Shown here one piece after another: positions 18,417-27,058 of a stretch of 64,000 nucleotides of DNA. The first letter of the stretch is position 1. Every line of letters begins with the position of its first letter. The translations under genes were made by a program, and so were the position numbers. The stretch is from Ignavibacteria bacterium (GTDB lineage: Bacteria > Bacteroidota > Ignavibacteria > Tepidaquicellales > Tepidaquicellaceae): positions 124,001 to 188,000 of the forward strand of contig JADJWZ010000011.1 in NCBI GenBank assembly GCA_016716125.1, given 5' to 3'. The notes beneath the pieces are model-generated. The model had not been told where the DNA came from and searched no databases. It was given only the letters and a program-made list of their open reading frames with translations.

Positions 18417-19772
18417 TACTCCGGATCTCTTTTTTGGCGTTGGTATATCGTATTTTGTCAGAAGCTTATAAAGGTGACTTCTCTGTATCTTCAAAGCATC
18501 AGCTGTCTGTGAAATATTATACTTATAATCATTCAGCATTTTTAATAAAAATATCTTTTCAGATTCATTCTGAAAGTCATTAAGAGTCATGTTTTTATTG
18601 AACAATTCGCTGAACTCTTTCAAATGCCTGCTTCCCGGAATTTCTATATCTTCATATTCTATTACTTTTTTATCAACTGATATTATAAGTCTTTCTACAA
18701 GATTCTTAAGCTCTCTTGCATTTCCCGCCCATCTCAGAGACAGAAATAAATCAATAGCGCTTTTGCTGAATTTTTTAAAGGGAATATTATTTTCAGTGCA
18801 GAATTTCTTTGCAAAATAATCCGTGAGCAACCGGATATCATCAGGTATTTCCCTCAGAGCGGGAAGGTCTATTCTGAATACATTTATACGGTGGTAAAAA
18901 TCTTCGCGGAGATTTCCGCTCTTCACTTCTTCCAGCAGATCTTTATTGGAAGCGAATATAAACCGGGCATTAAGATGAATTTCAATGTTAGTGCCTAAAC
19001 GCATTATCTTATTTGTCTCAAGCACTTTCAGCAGTTTCGACTGAACATCTTCAGACAGATTTGAAATTTCATCAAGAAATATTGTACCTCCTTCCGCAAG
19101 TTCAAATTTACCTTTTATAAAATTCCCGTTCTCAATTCCGCCGAAGAGTTCGAGATCAGTTTTTTCTTCAGGCAGATTTGCGCTGCTGATTTCTATAAAA
19201 GGTTTGCCGGCTTTATCGGAATATAAATGAATAAGTCTCGCAGCAAGTTCTTTACCCGTTCCGCTTTCTCCTGTGACGAGTACATTTGAATTTACTTTGG
19301 AAAATTTTTTAACAAGATCGACAGCATTCCGGATCTTTTCGCTGCTGCCAACTATCTTATAAGCTTCTATGAGATCCTTCCTGACACGAATTAATTCATC
19401 CCTGGACTTTTTAAATTCGACAGCATTTTTAATTGTAAGTTTTAATTCATAGAGATCCGGCAATGGTTTTTGCAGAAAATTATAAGCTCCCTTTTTTAAC
19501 GCTTCAACTGCTGTCTCAATTGTGCCGTGACCGGAGATCATGATCACTACCTGCCTGCTGTTTATTTCCATAATTTTCTCAAGCACTTCAATTCCGTCCA
19601 TCCTCGGCATTTTAATATCAAGAAGTATCAGATCATATTCCGAATTTTTCACTTTGCTTATAGCTTCAGCTCCGGAGAGACAGCTTTCCGTTTCATATCC
19701 TTCTGATTGGAGTATCATTGAAATGCTCTCAATGATATTCTGTTCATCGTCAACTATTAATATTTTATCCAT
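18411..19772 (-). CDS. NtrC-type response regulator lacking the GAFTGA loop
   Basis: A 453-aa regulator in three parts. The receiver domain (1-120) has acidic pocket D8/D9 and phospho-acceptor D52 (LLDIKMPRMDG). The AAA+ domain has Walker A GESGTGKE at 168-175 and Walker B TIFLDEIS near 229-235. A Fis-type helix-turn-helix lies at the C terminus (NISQTADALKIQRSHLYKLL). In NtrC proteins, ELFGHEKGAFTGA precedes Walker B. Here the same place reads LELFGGIENGNFIKGKF (208-222), so the sigma-54 contact loop is missing and the L1 insertion is shortened. It may therefore regulate without activating sigma-54, although rpoN is present near 48 kb. No histidine kinase gene is adjacent. Confidence 0.9.
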   Translation of the reverse strand: MDKILIVDDEQNIIESISMILQSEGYETESCLSGAEAISKVKNSEYDLILLDIKMPRMDGIEVLEKIMEINSRQVVIMISGHGTIETAVEALKKGAYNFLQKPLPDLYELKLTIKNAVEFKKSRDELIRVRKDLIEAYKIVGSSEKIRNAVDLVKKFSKVNSNVLVTGESGTGKELAARLIHLYSDKAGKPFIEISSANLPEEKTDLELFGGIENGNFIKGKFELAEGGTIFLDEISNLSEDVQSKLLKVLETNKIMRLGTNIEIHLNARFIFASNKDLLEEVKSGNLREDFYHRINVFRIDLPALREIPDDIRLLTDYFAKKFCTENNIPFKKFSKSAIDLFLSLRWAGNARELKNLVERLIISVDKKVIEYEDIEIPGSRHLKEFSELFNKNMTLNDFQNESEKIFLLKMLNDYKYNISQTADALKIQRSHLYKLLTKYDIPTPKKRSGVS

Positions 19773-19802
19773 ACAGTAAAATTTATTGAAATATAATTAA
19801 TA

Positions 19803-21278
19803 TCAATTTTTATTGCCATCTCGGATTATTTCCGAAACTATTTTCCCCGAAAGGAAACATAACGGTACACCTCCGCCGGGATGCGTGTTGCCTCCGGTAA
19901 AATATAAATTGCTGTAATTGTCAGATTTGTTTTTCGGTCTTCTGAACATTGTGAACAGGGAGTTTGAAGACAAACCGTAAATTGATCCGAACTCCGAACC
20001 GTAATTCTTTAAAAAGTCAGAAGGAGTAAATATTTTTGAAAAAATTATCTTCTCCCGGATATCACCGGTGAATATTCCGAATGAATTTATTTTATCAATA
20101 ACTTTCTCGAAGTATTCAAACTTATGTTTCTCAGTCCAGCTGAAATTATCGCTGAGAGCCGGAGCGTTAACCAGTACAAACCAGTTTTCAGCGCCTGCCG
20201 GCGCATCACCCTGTTCGTATTTACCGGTAACGGAAATATAAACAGTCATGTCATCTGCCGGAATCTTCTTTTCAAATATATCTATGAATTCCTTTTCATA
20301 TTCTTTGGAAAAAAGAATGTTATGCTGTGACAGATTTTCAGAGACTTCATTAAATCCGATAAGCGCAATAAAACCGGAACTTGACCAGTCGCCGGTCTTA
20401 AAATACTCTTTCCCTGTAAGCTTAATATTGTTTGTAAAATTGGAGATCATAATATCAAAATCCGTTATCGATTTCTGCGCTTCATCAGGAACTGCGAATA
20501 TGCATTTATTAATTTTACCTGATGCAGAAGAAATGTCAGTCAGCTCATGACCGTAATGAATTTTAATATCATATTCGCTGCAAAGTCTCGCAAGCGCTTT
20601 TGCAATTCTAAACATCCCTCCTTCCGAATACCATGCGCCGTATTTGAATTCAATATAAGGTATGATGGAAAATATCTGCGAAGCCAGATAAGGCGATGAT
20701 CCGTTGTAAGTCGCGTATCTGTCGAAGAGCTGCTTCAGCTTCGGATCTTTGAAAAATTTATTCGACAGATCGTTAATGGATTTTCCGGAAATGAACTTGT
20801 TAATATTTTTTATTCCCTTTGCAGTCAGAAAATTTCTTATCTTGAATTCACTCTGCAGTATGTTCTTCTCGGACATCTCAAAGAAAAATTTACCGTATTC
20901 GAGATAGTCGAGAAATCCCGGATATTCTTCTTCACCGAATACAGAAACAAATTCATCTTTAAATTTTATAGAATCTGTATAAGCGTTAAATGAAACTCCG
21001 TCACTCCAGAAATATTTGCATGCGTTATCAAGCGGTATGAGGTTTATATAATCTTTAATATCTCTGCCGGTCTCTTTAAAAAATTCTTCCAGTACATAAG
21101 GCATAGTGATCAGCGAAGGACCGGTATCAAATCTGAAACCGGTTTCATAATATTCGCCCATCTTACCGCCGGCGTAATTATTTTTCTCAAAGATCTCAAC
21201 CTGAAAGCCAAGATGAGCAAGCCTTATAGCGCTTACCATTCCGCCGATACCTGCACCGCAGACAATTATTTTTTTCAA
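19803..21278 (-). CDS. Phytoene desaturase / CrtI-type FAD oxidoreductase
   Basis: A 491-aa flavoprotein with an N-terminal dinucleotide-binding motif (IIVCGAGIGGMVSAIRLA, then EKNNYAGGKMG) and the CrtI-family end FTGGNTHPGGGVPLCFLSG. FDTGPSLITMPYVLEEFF is also typical. The family includes carotenoid desaturases, CrtD-type hydroxy-carotenoid desaturases, CrtO ketolases and CrtN. There is no neighbouring phytoene synthase, so the step cannot be fixed; a CrtD- or CrtI-like role in carotenoid synthesis is the best inference. It lies 30 bp upstream of the NtrC-like gene on the same strand. Confidence 0.85.
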   Translation of the reverse strand: MKKIIVCGAGIGGMVSAIRLAHLGFQVEIFEKNNYAGGKMGEYYETGFRFDTGPSLITMPYVLEEFFKETGRDIKDYINLIPLDNACKYFWSDGVSFNAYTDSIKFKDEFVSVFGEEEYPGFLDYLEYGKFFFEMSEKNILQSEFKIRNFLTAKGIKNINKFISGKSINDLSNKFFKDPKLKQLFDRYATYNGSSPYLASQIFSIIPYIEFKYGAWYSEGGMFRIAKALARLCSEYDIKIHYGHELTDISSASGKINKCIFAVPDEAQKSITDFDIMISNFTNNIKLTGKEYFKTGDWSSSGFIALIGFNEVSENLSQHNILFSKEYEKEFIDIFEKKIPADDMTVYISVTGKYEQGDAPAGAENWFVLVNAPALSDNFSWTEKHKFEYFEKVIDKINSFGIFTGDIREKIIFSKIFTPSDFLKNYGSEFGSIYGLSSNSLFTMFRRPKNKSDNYSNLYFTGGNTHPGGGVPLCFLSGKIVSEIIRDGNKN

Positions 21279-21341
21279 ATCGTTTTTATCCGTAATATTA
21301 AAATAGAGAAATAAAAATTATCTTATCCCGAATTAATCCGT

Positions 21342-22457
21342 TCATAACTCAACTAAAGTCACGCCGCTGTCTCCTTCAGATAAATTTCCCAGACGGAATG
21401 ATTTAACCATACTGTTCTCTCTGAGCAGTTTATGAACTTCATCACGAAGTTTACCGCTGCCTTTCCCGTGAATGACGCTGACTTCCCGCAGACCGTTTCT
21501 TAAAGCTTCATCCAGAAAAGTGTATAGTGAATTGTTGATCTCATATGTATATTTTCCGCGAAGATCCAGCGAAGTGCTGACAGTTCCGGTATTCAGTTCT
21601 ACGTATGAAGTATCAGAGCGATATTTTTCATTTGTATCCGGCTTATTCATTTTTTCCAGTTCATCCATTGTTGTCTTAACTGCAAGTCCGTTAATATTTA
21701 CAGTTACCGCATGTTCGGAGATCTGAATTACTTCACCTGTAGAATTTGTATCCCGTATCCTGACAAAATCATTTAATCTGATATCACCTTCCGCCGCAAT
21801 AGTATCATTGACATTATTTTCATTAACATCTTCAGGATCAGGTTTTATGATCTCAGCAGCAGCCTGCGCAAATTCCTTCTTAATTTCTTTGTGCAGATTT
21901 TCCTTCTCGCGTAATTCCTTTATAGTCTTCTCGATCAGCTTGTTTGCATTCTTCAGAATATTTTCAGCATCAAGTTTGGCTTTGTATTTAAGTTCTTTCT
22001 CGTTTTTAGTCAGCTCTTTTAATTTCGTATCATAAATATTCGTAAGTCCGGAAAGTCTGCTGTTCTCAATATCGTATTTGTTTCTTAATACTTCGTATTT
22101 ATGCTTCGTTTCATTCAGCTCTTTTAAGAGATCCTCAAGTCTGCTTTCATTTTCTGAAAGATACTTTCCCGCATCATTCAAAATATCTTCAGGAAAGTCA
22201 TATTTCCTTGCGATCTCAAAAGTAAAACTCTGTCCCGGCACTCCTGTTGAAAATTTAAAATTCGGAGAAAGGTTTTCCGTGTTGAATTCAAGCGAACCGT
22301 TCTCGATCATATCCGTGCTGTATGCGAATTCTTTAAGTTCGCTGTTATGAGTGGTTACAATACTGATGCATTTTTTCGCTGAAAGGTAATTTAAAATAGA
22401 AGCAGACAGAGCGCTGCCAAGTACAGGATCAGTTCCGCTTGCGATCTCATCGATCAA
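21342..22457 (-). CDS. mutS2: MutS2, C-terminal part (Walker B to Smr domain), split by nonsense codon
   Basis: This frame is the continuation, in the same reading frame, of the upstream MutS2 N-terminal part; they are separated by a TAA at 22491-22493 and 11 sense codons. It begins at the Walker B region LVLIDEIASGTDP, continues with the MutS-type HNSELKEFAY switch and a coiled coil (LKELNETKHKYEVL and onward), and ends in a Smr nuclease domain with LDLRG and HGKGSGKLRDEV. Its only possible start is a TTG inside Walker B, so it is unlikely to be independently functional. Without the stop the gene would encode about 789 aa, normal for MutS2. Confidence 0.85.
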   Translation of the reverse strand: MIDEIASGTDPVLGSALSASILNYLSAKKCISIVTTHNSELKEFAYSTDMIENGSLEFNTENLSPNFKFSTGVPGQSFTFEIARKYDFPEDILNDAGKYLSENESRLEDLLKELNETKHKYEVLRNKYDIENSRLSGLTNIYDTKLKELTKNEKELKYKAKLDAENILKNANKLIEKTIKELREKENLHKEIKKEFAQAAAEIIKPDPEDVNENNVNDTIAAEGDIRLNDFVRIRDTNSTGEVIQISEHAVTVNINGLAVKTTMDELEKMNKPDTNEKYRSDTSYVELNTGTVSTSLDLRGKYTYEINNSLYTFLDEALRNGLREVSVIHGKGSGKLRDEVHKLLRENSMVKSFRLGNLSEGDSGVTLVEL

Positions 22458-22490
22458 TACAAGTGATCTGTCATCTGATTTCGAAATAAT

Positions 22491-23711
22491 TTATTTAATG
22501 TATTTAAGATGCGAGCTAAAAGTGCTGAGATCATTTTCAAGAGACTGATCATCACCGATGCTTACAAATATATCCTTAAAGAGACACAGTTCGCTTTCCG
22601 GATCAGCCGGAACGTGCAGACCTGACTGAAGCATAAGCTGTATCAGCCCGATGGTTTTTAAAACAACTGTCTTGCCGCCGGCATTTGGTCCGGATATTAC
22701 AAGACTGTTGAATTCTTTTCCGATGCAGATATCGAGCGGAACCACTTCATTTCTTTTGTGAGTCTGAAGAAGGACAGGATGATAAGCGTTTTTAAGATCG
22801 ATAAAATTTGATGTAATTACCGGCTTTGCGGAAATAGTCTCAATTGAATATCTTCCCTTTGCCTGCAAAAAATCTATTTCTGCAAGTATCCTGATATTGA
22901 TCCTGAGCGGATCAATTACTTTCGAAAGCTGCGCCGCGAGTTCTCTTAATATTGATTCAATCTCTCTTTTTTCTTCAAAGTAAAGTTCTGTGATCTCGTT
23001 ATTGAGTTCGATGGTTTCCGTGGGTTCAATAAAAACAGTAGCTCCCGTAGATGATGAACTGTGAATGATCCCGTGCACGAACTTTTTATTTTCAGCTTTG
23101 ACAGGAATCACAAACCTTCCGTCGCGCTGCGTGATAATGTCATCCCGCGTATATTCTTTTTCCGAGACTTTTTCGAGGACCGCTGATAAAGTTTTCCTGA
23201 GTCTTTCAGACTGCGAATTAATTTGTCTTCTGATCTTTCTGAGATTTGCAGAGGCGGAATCTTTTACCGTACCGTTTTCATCAATTGTAATTTCAATATT
23301 ATGTTCGAGAATTTTGTCAAAGAAAAGATCCGATACAATTTTTTTCAGCAGCGAAAAATCTTCATTAAAGTCACGGCTTTCTTCAGAGATCATTCTCTTT
23401 ACTTTTCTTGATACTCTGAGGAATTCAAGTATATGAAGAAACTCATCCGGAGCTATATAATGACCTTCAATACCTGCTTTTGAAATTGATTTTCTGATAT
23501 CACTAAGACCGTCAAGCGGTATATCGCCGCGGATATTCAGAAGCTCCTTCATCTGAGAAACTTTGTCCAGTTCATATCCGAGCTCACTTGAATCAGAATA
23601 AAAATTTATGTTATCACATAACTCTCTGCCGAGATCAGAATAGACATTATGAATCAGTCTTGAAGAAATTCTGTCAAATTCTAATTTTACTTTAATGTCA
23701 TCGAGATCCAT
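22491..23711 (-). CDS. mutS2: MutS2, N-terminal part, ends at in-frame TAA
   Basis: A 406-aa piece of MutS2, the mismatch-repair homologue that suppresses recombination and, in other bacteria, splits collided ribosomes. It contains the helical core and clamp regions and the ATPase Walker A motif GPNAGGKTVVLKTIG near residue 345, then STFSSHLKYIK and the TAA stop. Reading through the stop gives IISKSDDRSLVLIDEIASGTDP, the expected next segment, so a single base change (for example GAA or AAA to TAA) explains the break. It ends 1 bp before the cvpA-like gene's ATG side, within a minus-strand cluster. Confidence 0.88.
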   Translation of the reverse strand: MDLDDIKVKLEFDRISSRLIHNVYSDLGRELCDNINFYSDSSELGYELDKVSQMKELLNIRGDIPLDGLSDIRKSISKAGIEGHYIAPDEFLHILEFLRVSRKVKRMISEESRDFNEDFSLLKKIVSDLFFDKILEHNIEITIDENGTVKDSASANLRKIRRQINSQSERLRKTLSAVLEKVSEKEYTRDDIITQRDGRFVIPVKAENKKFVHGIIHSSSSTGATVFIEPTETIELNNEITELYFEEKREIESILRELAAQLSKVIDPLRINIRILAEIDFLQAKGRYSIETISAKPVITSNFIDLKNAYHPVLLQTHKRNEVVPLDICIGKEFNSLVISGPNAGGKTVVLKTIGLIQLMLQSGLHVPADPESELCLFKDIFVSIGDDQSLENDLSTFSSHLKYIK

Positions 23712-23712
23712 A

Positions 23713-24234
23713 TTAATTCTGATTGTTTTTTAAAAAATTAAATTCATTATAAAATTCACCTGCGCCGGGAAGTATAACCTTTAAATAATTGTATATACCC
23801 GGAGCAGCATCTACAACGTGAGGATAAATAACTGATTCATCTACAGTCTTTTTACTGAATGCAGAAAAAAGTTTTGTAGTAGCAAGCAGAAATAAACTGG
23901 CGAGTATAATTCCTTTCATCATACCTAACATCAAGCCTAAAATCCTGTCGAAAGATTTTGTTATGAAATTAAATCCCGATATCTTCTGCGAAATAAATCC
24001 AAGTATTAAATTGACTGAAATTAATATAATAAAAAAAGATATCAGACTTAATATTTTCGGATCTAATTTAATGAAAGAGATATAACCTGTGAGAATTTCA
24101 TTATAGCTTGTAGCAAGAATGAAACCGGCTACAATTCCTATAAGTGAAAAAATACTTTTCAGAAAACCCTTTTGCAGACCGAGTAAAGAGGGGACAATGA
24201 TAACGAATGATATTATTAAATCGAGATTATTCAA
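23713..24234 (-). CDS. CvpA family membrane protein
   Basis: A 173-aa protein with four hydrophobic helices (about residues 5-22, 28-48, 62-84 and 100-122). The spacing, and the segments LDLIISFVIIVPSLLGLQKG and IDRILGLMLG-like SFDRILGLMLGMMKGII, match the CvpA/colicin V production family. CvpA proteins sit in the inner membrane and affect envelope homeostasis; the mechanism is not settled. It directly precedes mutS2 with almost no gap, an arrangement also seen in other bacteria. Confidence 0.85.
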   Translation of the reverse strand: MNNLDLIISFVIIVPSLLGLQKGFLKSIFSLIGIVAGFILATSYNEILTGYISFIKLDPKILSLISFFIILISVNLILGFISQKISGFNFITKSFDRILGLMLGMMKGIILASLFLLATTKLFSAFSKKTVDESVIYPHVVDAAPGIYNYLKVILPGAGEFYNEFNFLKNNQN

Positions 24235-24322
24235 GACCGTTCAGTTAACTGAAATATCAATTAAAATAAGAGAAAATTAGAAAGTAAAAGGAAGGAAGGT
24301 GTAAAAAATTACGGATACAGAA

Positions 24323-24769
24323 TCAGCTCATTCTGCTTTTGACAAGCTCCTGAATGACTTTGCCGTCGATCTTTCCTTTCAGCTGTTTCATGACTTCTCC
24401 CATAAGCTTCCCGAAATCTTTCTGTTCCGTGAATCCGGTTTCTTTAAGAATATTTTCAATAATGACGCCGGCATCTTCGGGAGACATCTGGACCGGAAGA
24501 TATTCACTTATAATATTAAGCTGTGCAGTTTCTTTATCAACGAGATCTGTTCTGCCGGCATTGCCGAAAAGCTCGATCGATTCTTTTCTCATTTTCGCAA
24601 GACGCGAGAGAAGCTGAATTTCTTCATCTTCATTCATTTCCCTGTTCATACCTGACTTATCCATTTTAAGAATTTCCGCCCGTATGGATCTGAGAGTTTC
24701 AGTCCTTACGGAATCCTTTGCTTTCAAAGAAGTATTCAGAGCTTCGTTAATTTTTTCTTTAAGGCTCAT
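24323..24769 (-). CDS. GatB/YqeY domain-containing protein
   Basis: A 148-aa protein of the YqeY family, whose C-terminal half is homologous to the tRNA-binding tail domain of GatB. Visible marks are SLKEKINEALNTSLKAKDS at the start, LSRLAKMRKESIELF in the middle and DFGKLMGEVMKQLKGKIDG near the end. The stand-alone role is not established, although tRNA or amidotransferase interaction is assumed from the shared domain. gatB itself lies at 56-57.5 kb. Confidence 0.9.
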   Translation of the reverse strand: MSLKEKINEALNTSLKAKDSVRTETLRSIRAEILKMDKSGMNREMNEDEEIQLLSRLAKMRKESIELFGNAGRTDLVDKETAQLNIISEYLPVQMSPEDAGVIIENILKETGFTEQKDFGKLMGEVMKQLKGKIDGKVIQELVKSRMS

Positions 24770-24788
24770 TGTATATTTTCCAGTAAAT

Positions 24789-25457
24789 TTAATTCTTCAT
24801 TCCAGCTTTATATCTGTCGGACTCTGCAATATACTTAGACTTTGGATAATCTTTTTTCAGTTCATCAAAAAGTTCTTTTGATGCTTTGAAGTCTCCTGCC
24901 TTGTAAAATGATCTGGCTGCATAGAACAAATACTGATCTACAAAAGGATTTTCTTTATCAGCGACAGAGGCTTTCAGAAACTGCTTTGCAGCTTCATTAT
25001 AATTTCCCTTAGCTTCATATACTCCGGCGAGACCTGCAAGCACTGAGACATTTATCAGCTTATTACTTCCGGAATAATCCTTGTAATACTTTTCGGCATT
25101 ATCAAAATCTCTAAGGGAATAATATGAATTAGCGAGCATGAATTTTGCGAGTTCACCGTTTTCAGTTGAACCGTATTCATTTACTATATAAAGAAGACCT
25201 TTAGAATTTCCGAGAGAATCACCTTCGATCGCCTGTTTAAAATTATTCGCAACATATACAGGTTTTATTTTCTCAATTTCGACAGCTGCGAGTTCATTAT
25301 TAGCGGTTCTTTTATTTACTAAAAGAATTATACCTGCTACTACGACCACGAGGATCGTCAGCGCAGTATAGATATGTTTTTTATTTTTTTCAAAAAAGTC
25401 AACGGCTTTATAATAAGCCATCATTAATTTGTCTTCCTGATGATGTTTTCCGGACAT
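24789..25457 (-). CDS. Membrane-anchored TPR protein (YfgM-like)
   Basis: A 222-aa protein with a short cytoplasmic N terminus (HHQEDKLMMAYYKAVDFFEKN), one membrane helix (about residues 30-50, YTALTILVVVVAGIILLV), and three or more TPR units outside (FMLANSYYSLRDFDNAEKYY, GLAGVYEAKGNYNEAAKQF, FYAARSFYKAGDFKASKELF). The layout resembles YfgM-type ancillary SecYEG/BamB-linked proteins, but the match is structural only. Confidence 0.8.
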   Translation of the reverse strand: MSGKHHQEDKLMMAYYKAVDFFEKNKKHIYTALTILVVVVAGIILLVNKRTANNELAAVEIEKIKPVYVANNFKQAIEGDSLGNSKGLLYIVNEYGSTENGELAKFMLANSYYSLRDFDNAEKYYKDYSGSNKLINVSVLAGLAGVYEAKGNYNEAAKQFLKASVADKENPFVDQYLFYAARSFYKAGDFKASKELFDELKKDYPKSKYIAESDRYKAGMKN

Positions 25458-25559
25458 TAGTATATATAAAATTATTTAAAGTAAGCTACAAATATATGGA
25501 TAATGAAGATAGATTTAAAGGACTATTTTGATACTCGGCGGGAAATTTTGAAATAAAAA

Positions 25560-25586
25560 AAGCCGGCAATTTGGAATCGCCGGCTT
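25560..25586 (-). terminator. Rho-independent terminator of the beta-barrel gene
   Basis: Stem AAGCCGGC/GCCGGCTT (25560-25567 with 25579-25586), 11-nt loop; on the minus strand it is followed by a run of T. It lies 23 bp after the stop of the minus-strand beta-barrel gene. Confidence 0.88.
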
Positions 25587-25608
25587 AAGTAATTTTATAT
25601 ATAACATA

Positions 25609-26226
25609 TTACAGACCGAATTTAACTCCGCCTGTAATTTGAATACCGTTTGTTTTTGTAGTTGTGTTAACTGCTTTTGCAATGTTTGACAATCCTAATT
25701 CATATCCAAACTGAATAAATAAATCTGTTTTTGTTGCCACTCTAAAATCCATACCACCTCCGAATAGTAAAGAGAATTCAGTAGATTCGAAATTTGACTT
25801 TGTATCAATACTAGCTGATTGATTAGTAGTAGTCTGATCTTGAGTGGAACTTAGCAATATACCAAGAATTGGTCCTGCAATTAAATATGGTTTTATCTCA
25901 GTCAAAGGAAATTTAACTTTTAATAAAGCCGGAAATTGTAAAAAATTTCCTTTATTAACAACATCTACATTATTTACAGTAAATGAATTTCCTTTCATTA
26001 CATATCTCAATCCGGGAACAATTGAAATCTGAGGTGACAATCCGAGTTCAAAAATACCACCCGCTATCAGTCCAACTTTTGAGGTTGTATTCTGAGTTGG
26101 AGTTTCGGTTGTGTTAGCAATGTTTATTCCCGCTTCCAATCCTATAGAAACTTTTACCTGAGCATTTGAATTTGTTGAAATCGATAAAACAATTAGGAGT
26201 AAACCCAATAATGTAATTTTTTTCAT
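25609..26226 (-). CDS. PorT-like outer membrane beta-barrel protein
   Basis: A 205-aa protein with a signal peptide (1-22, ending NSNAQ) and alternating amphipathic strands: SIGLEAGINIAN, VGLIAGGIFELGL, ISIVPGLRYVMKG, KPYLIAGPILGILL, and the terminal strand GIQITGGVKFGL with a C-terminal hydrophobic residue. This is the PF13568-type outer membrane beta-barrel typical of Bacteroidota; its cargo or partner is unknown. The lipoprotein gene lies 33 bp upstream in the same direction and may be co-transcribed. Confidence 0.85.
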   Translation of the reverse strand: MKKITLLGLLLIVLSISTNSNAQVKVSIGLEAGINIANTTETPTQNTTSKVGLIAGGIFELGLSPQISIVPGLRYVMKGNSFTVNNVDVVNKGNFLQFPALLKVKFPLTEIKPYLIAGPILGILLSSTQDQTTTNQSASIDTKSNFESTEFSLLFGGGMDFRVATKTDLFIQFGYELGLSNIAKAVNTTTKTNGIQITGGVKFGL

Positions 26227-26259
26227 TTTTAGTTTAATTAATTAATAAAGAAAATATTT

Positions 26260-26676
26260 TTATTGCACTGTATAATTAACTGTTGTAGTATAAGCTGTTC
26301 CTGTTGCGCTGCCCACTTTACCTTCAATGACAAATGTCCATTGCTGGCCCTGAGCAAGTCCCTGAACCGGACCGAGATACATTGGATTTTGCTGTGTCCA
26401 GACTGTAGTTCCGTCACCGTTTATAACTTCATTGCTAATTTGTAGAGCCGGACAGCTTGCTGTAATTTTTGTTAAAGTAACGCCTGTACTTGGAACAAAT
26501 TGAAAATATGGCTGATTAGTCTGGGGATCTGTTGCAATTGTTGTTGTAAAAGTAACATTTCCTGTTCCTCCGCCACCACCCGGATTAATAATACCGCCGC
26601 CTGTATTTGAAGTACTGCTGCAGCTTGACATTATCAGGGCTAATAACAATGAAAGTGCTAAATAGATTTGTTTCAT
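26260..26676 (-). CDS. Hypothetical lipoprotein, 138 aa
   Basis: A 138-aa protein with a lipoprotein signal (LALIMSSC, Cys near residue 19), a low-complexity glycine linker (GGGIINPGGGGGTGN) and a small beta-rich domain with alternating T/V residues ending TTTVNYTVQ. A good AGGAG ribosome binding site precedes the ATG. I do not recognise the family. It is likely surface- or periplasm-facing and lies just upstream of the beta-barrel gene. Confidence 0.72.
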   Translation of the reverse strand: MKQIYLALSLLLALIMSSCSSTSNTGGGIINPGGGGGTGNVTFTTTIATDPQTNQPYFQFVPSTGVTLTKITASCPALQISNEVINGDGTTVWTQQNPMYLGPVQGLAQGQQWTFVIEGKVGSATGTAYTTTVNYTVQ

Positions 26677-26761
26677 TTCATCTCCTTTTGAAATTAAGAT
26701 ATGTTTAATTTAGTAAATTTGTTTTTTAAAAAAAATTGTGAATTTAAGTTGCAATAATTAT

Positions 26762-26880
26762 TATATAAAAACCCCCGTAAATTCTAAAAGCACTTTCAGG
26801 CGATGAAGATGCAATATAAATGAATTTCCGGGGGAAATGAATTTAAAATTTTATTATGCATCTTCTTAATCGCCTTTGTA
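26762..26880 (-). ncRNA. Candidate structured RNA with pseudoknot potential
   Basis: The 380-bp gap between the TPR gene (stop at 27059) and the lipoprotein gene holds two interleaved inverted repeats: A 26772-26784 with A' 26822-26834 (12 of 13 pairs, CCCCC/GGGGG end), and B 26799-26813 with B' 26857-26874 (15 pairs, one 3-nt bulge; GGCGAT...ATCGCC). The order A-B-A'-B' is that of an H-type pseudoknot. On the minus strand the last arm is GGGGG followed by TTTTTATAT, like an intrinsic terminator. It may be a 3'-end structure, a small RNA or a leader of the lipoprotein gene. No known RNA family was recognised. Confidence 0.4.
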
Positions 26881-27058
26881 CAAAATTATATCTATTAAAC
26901 TGCATTTGCAAAGAAAAAAAAATCCGGTTTTAGAACTTTATAGATGTAAAAATATGTGATATTTGATATATTTATTGAAAATTAAATCTTATTCTGTGTT
27001 TTTATAAAATTGAATTTAGAAAAAATTTATTAAAATAAGTATAGCTGAATAATAAGTT

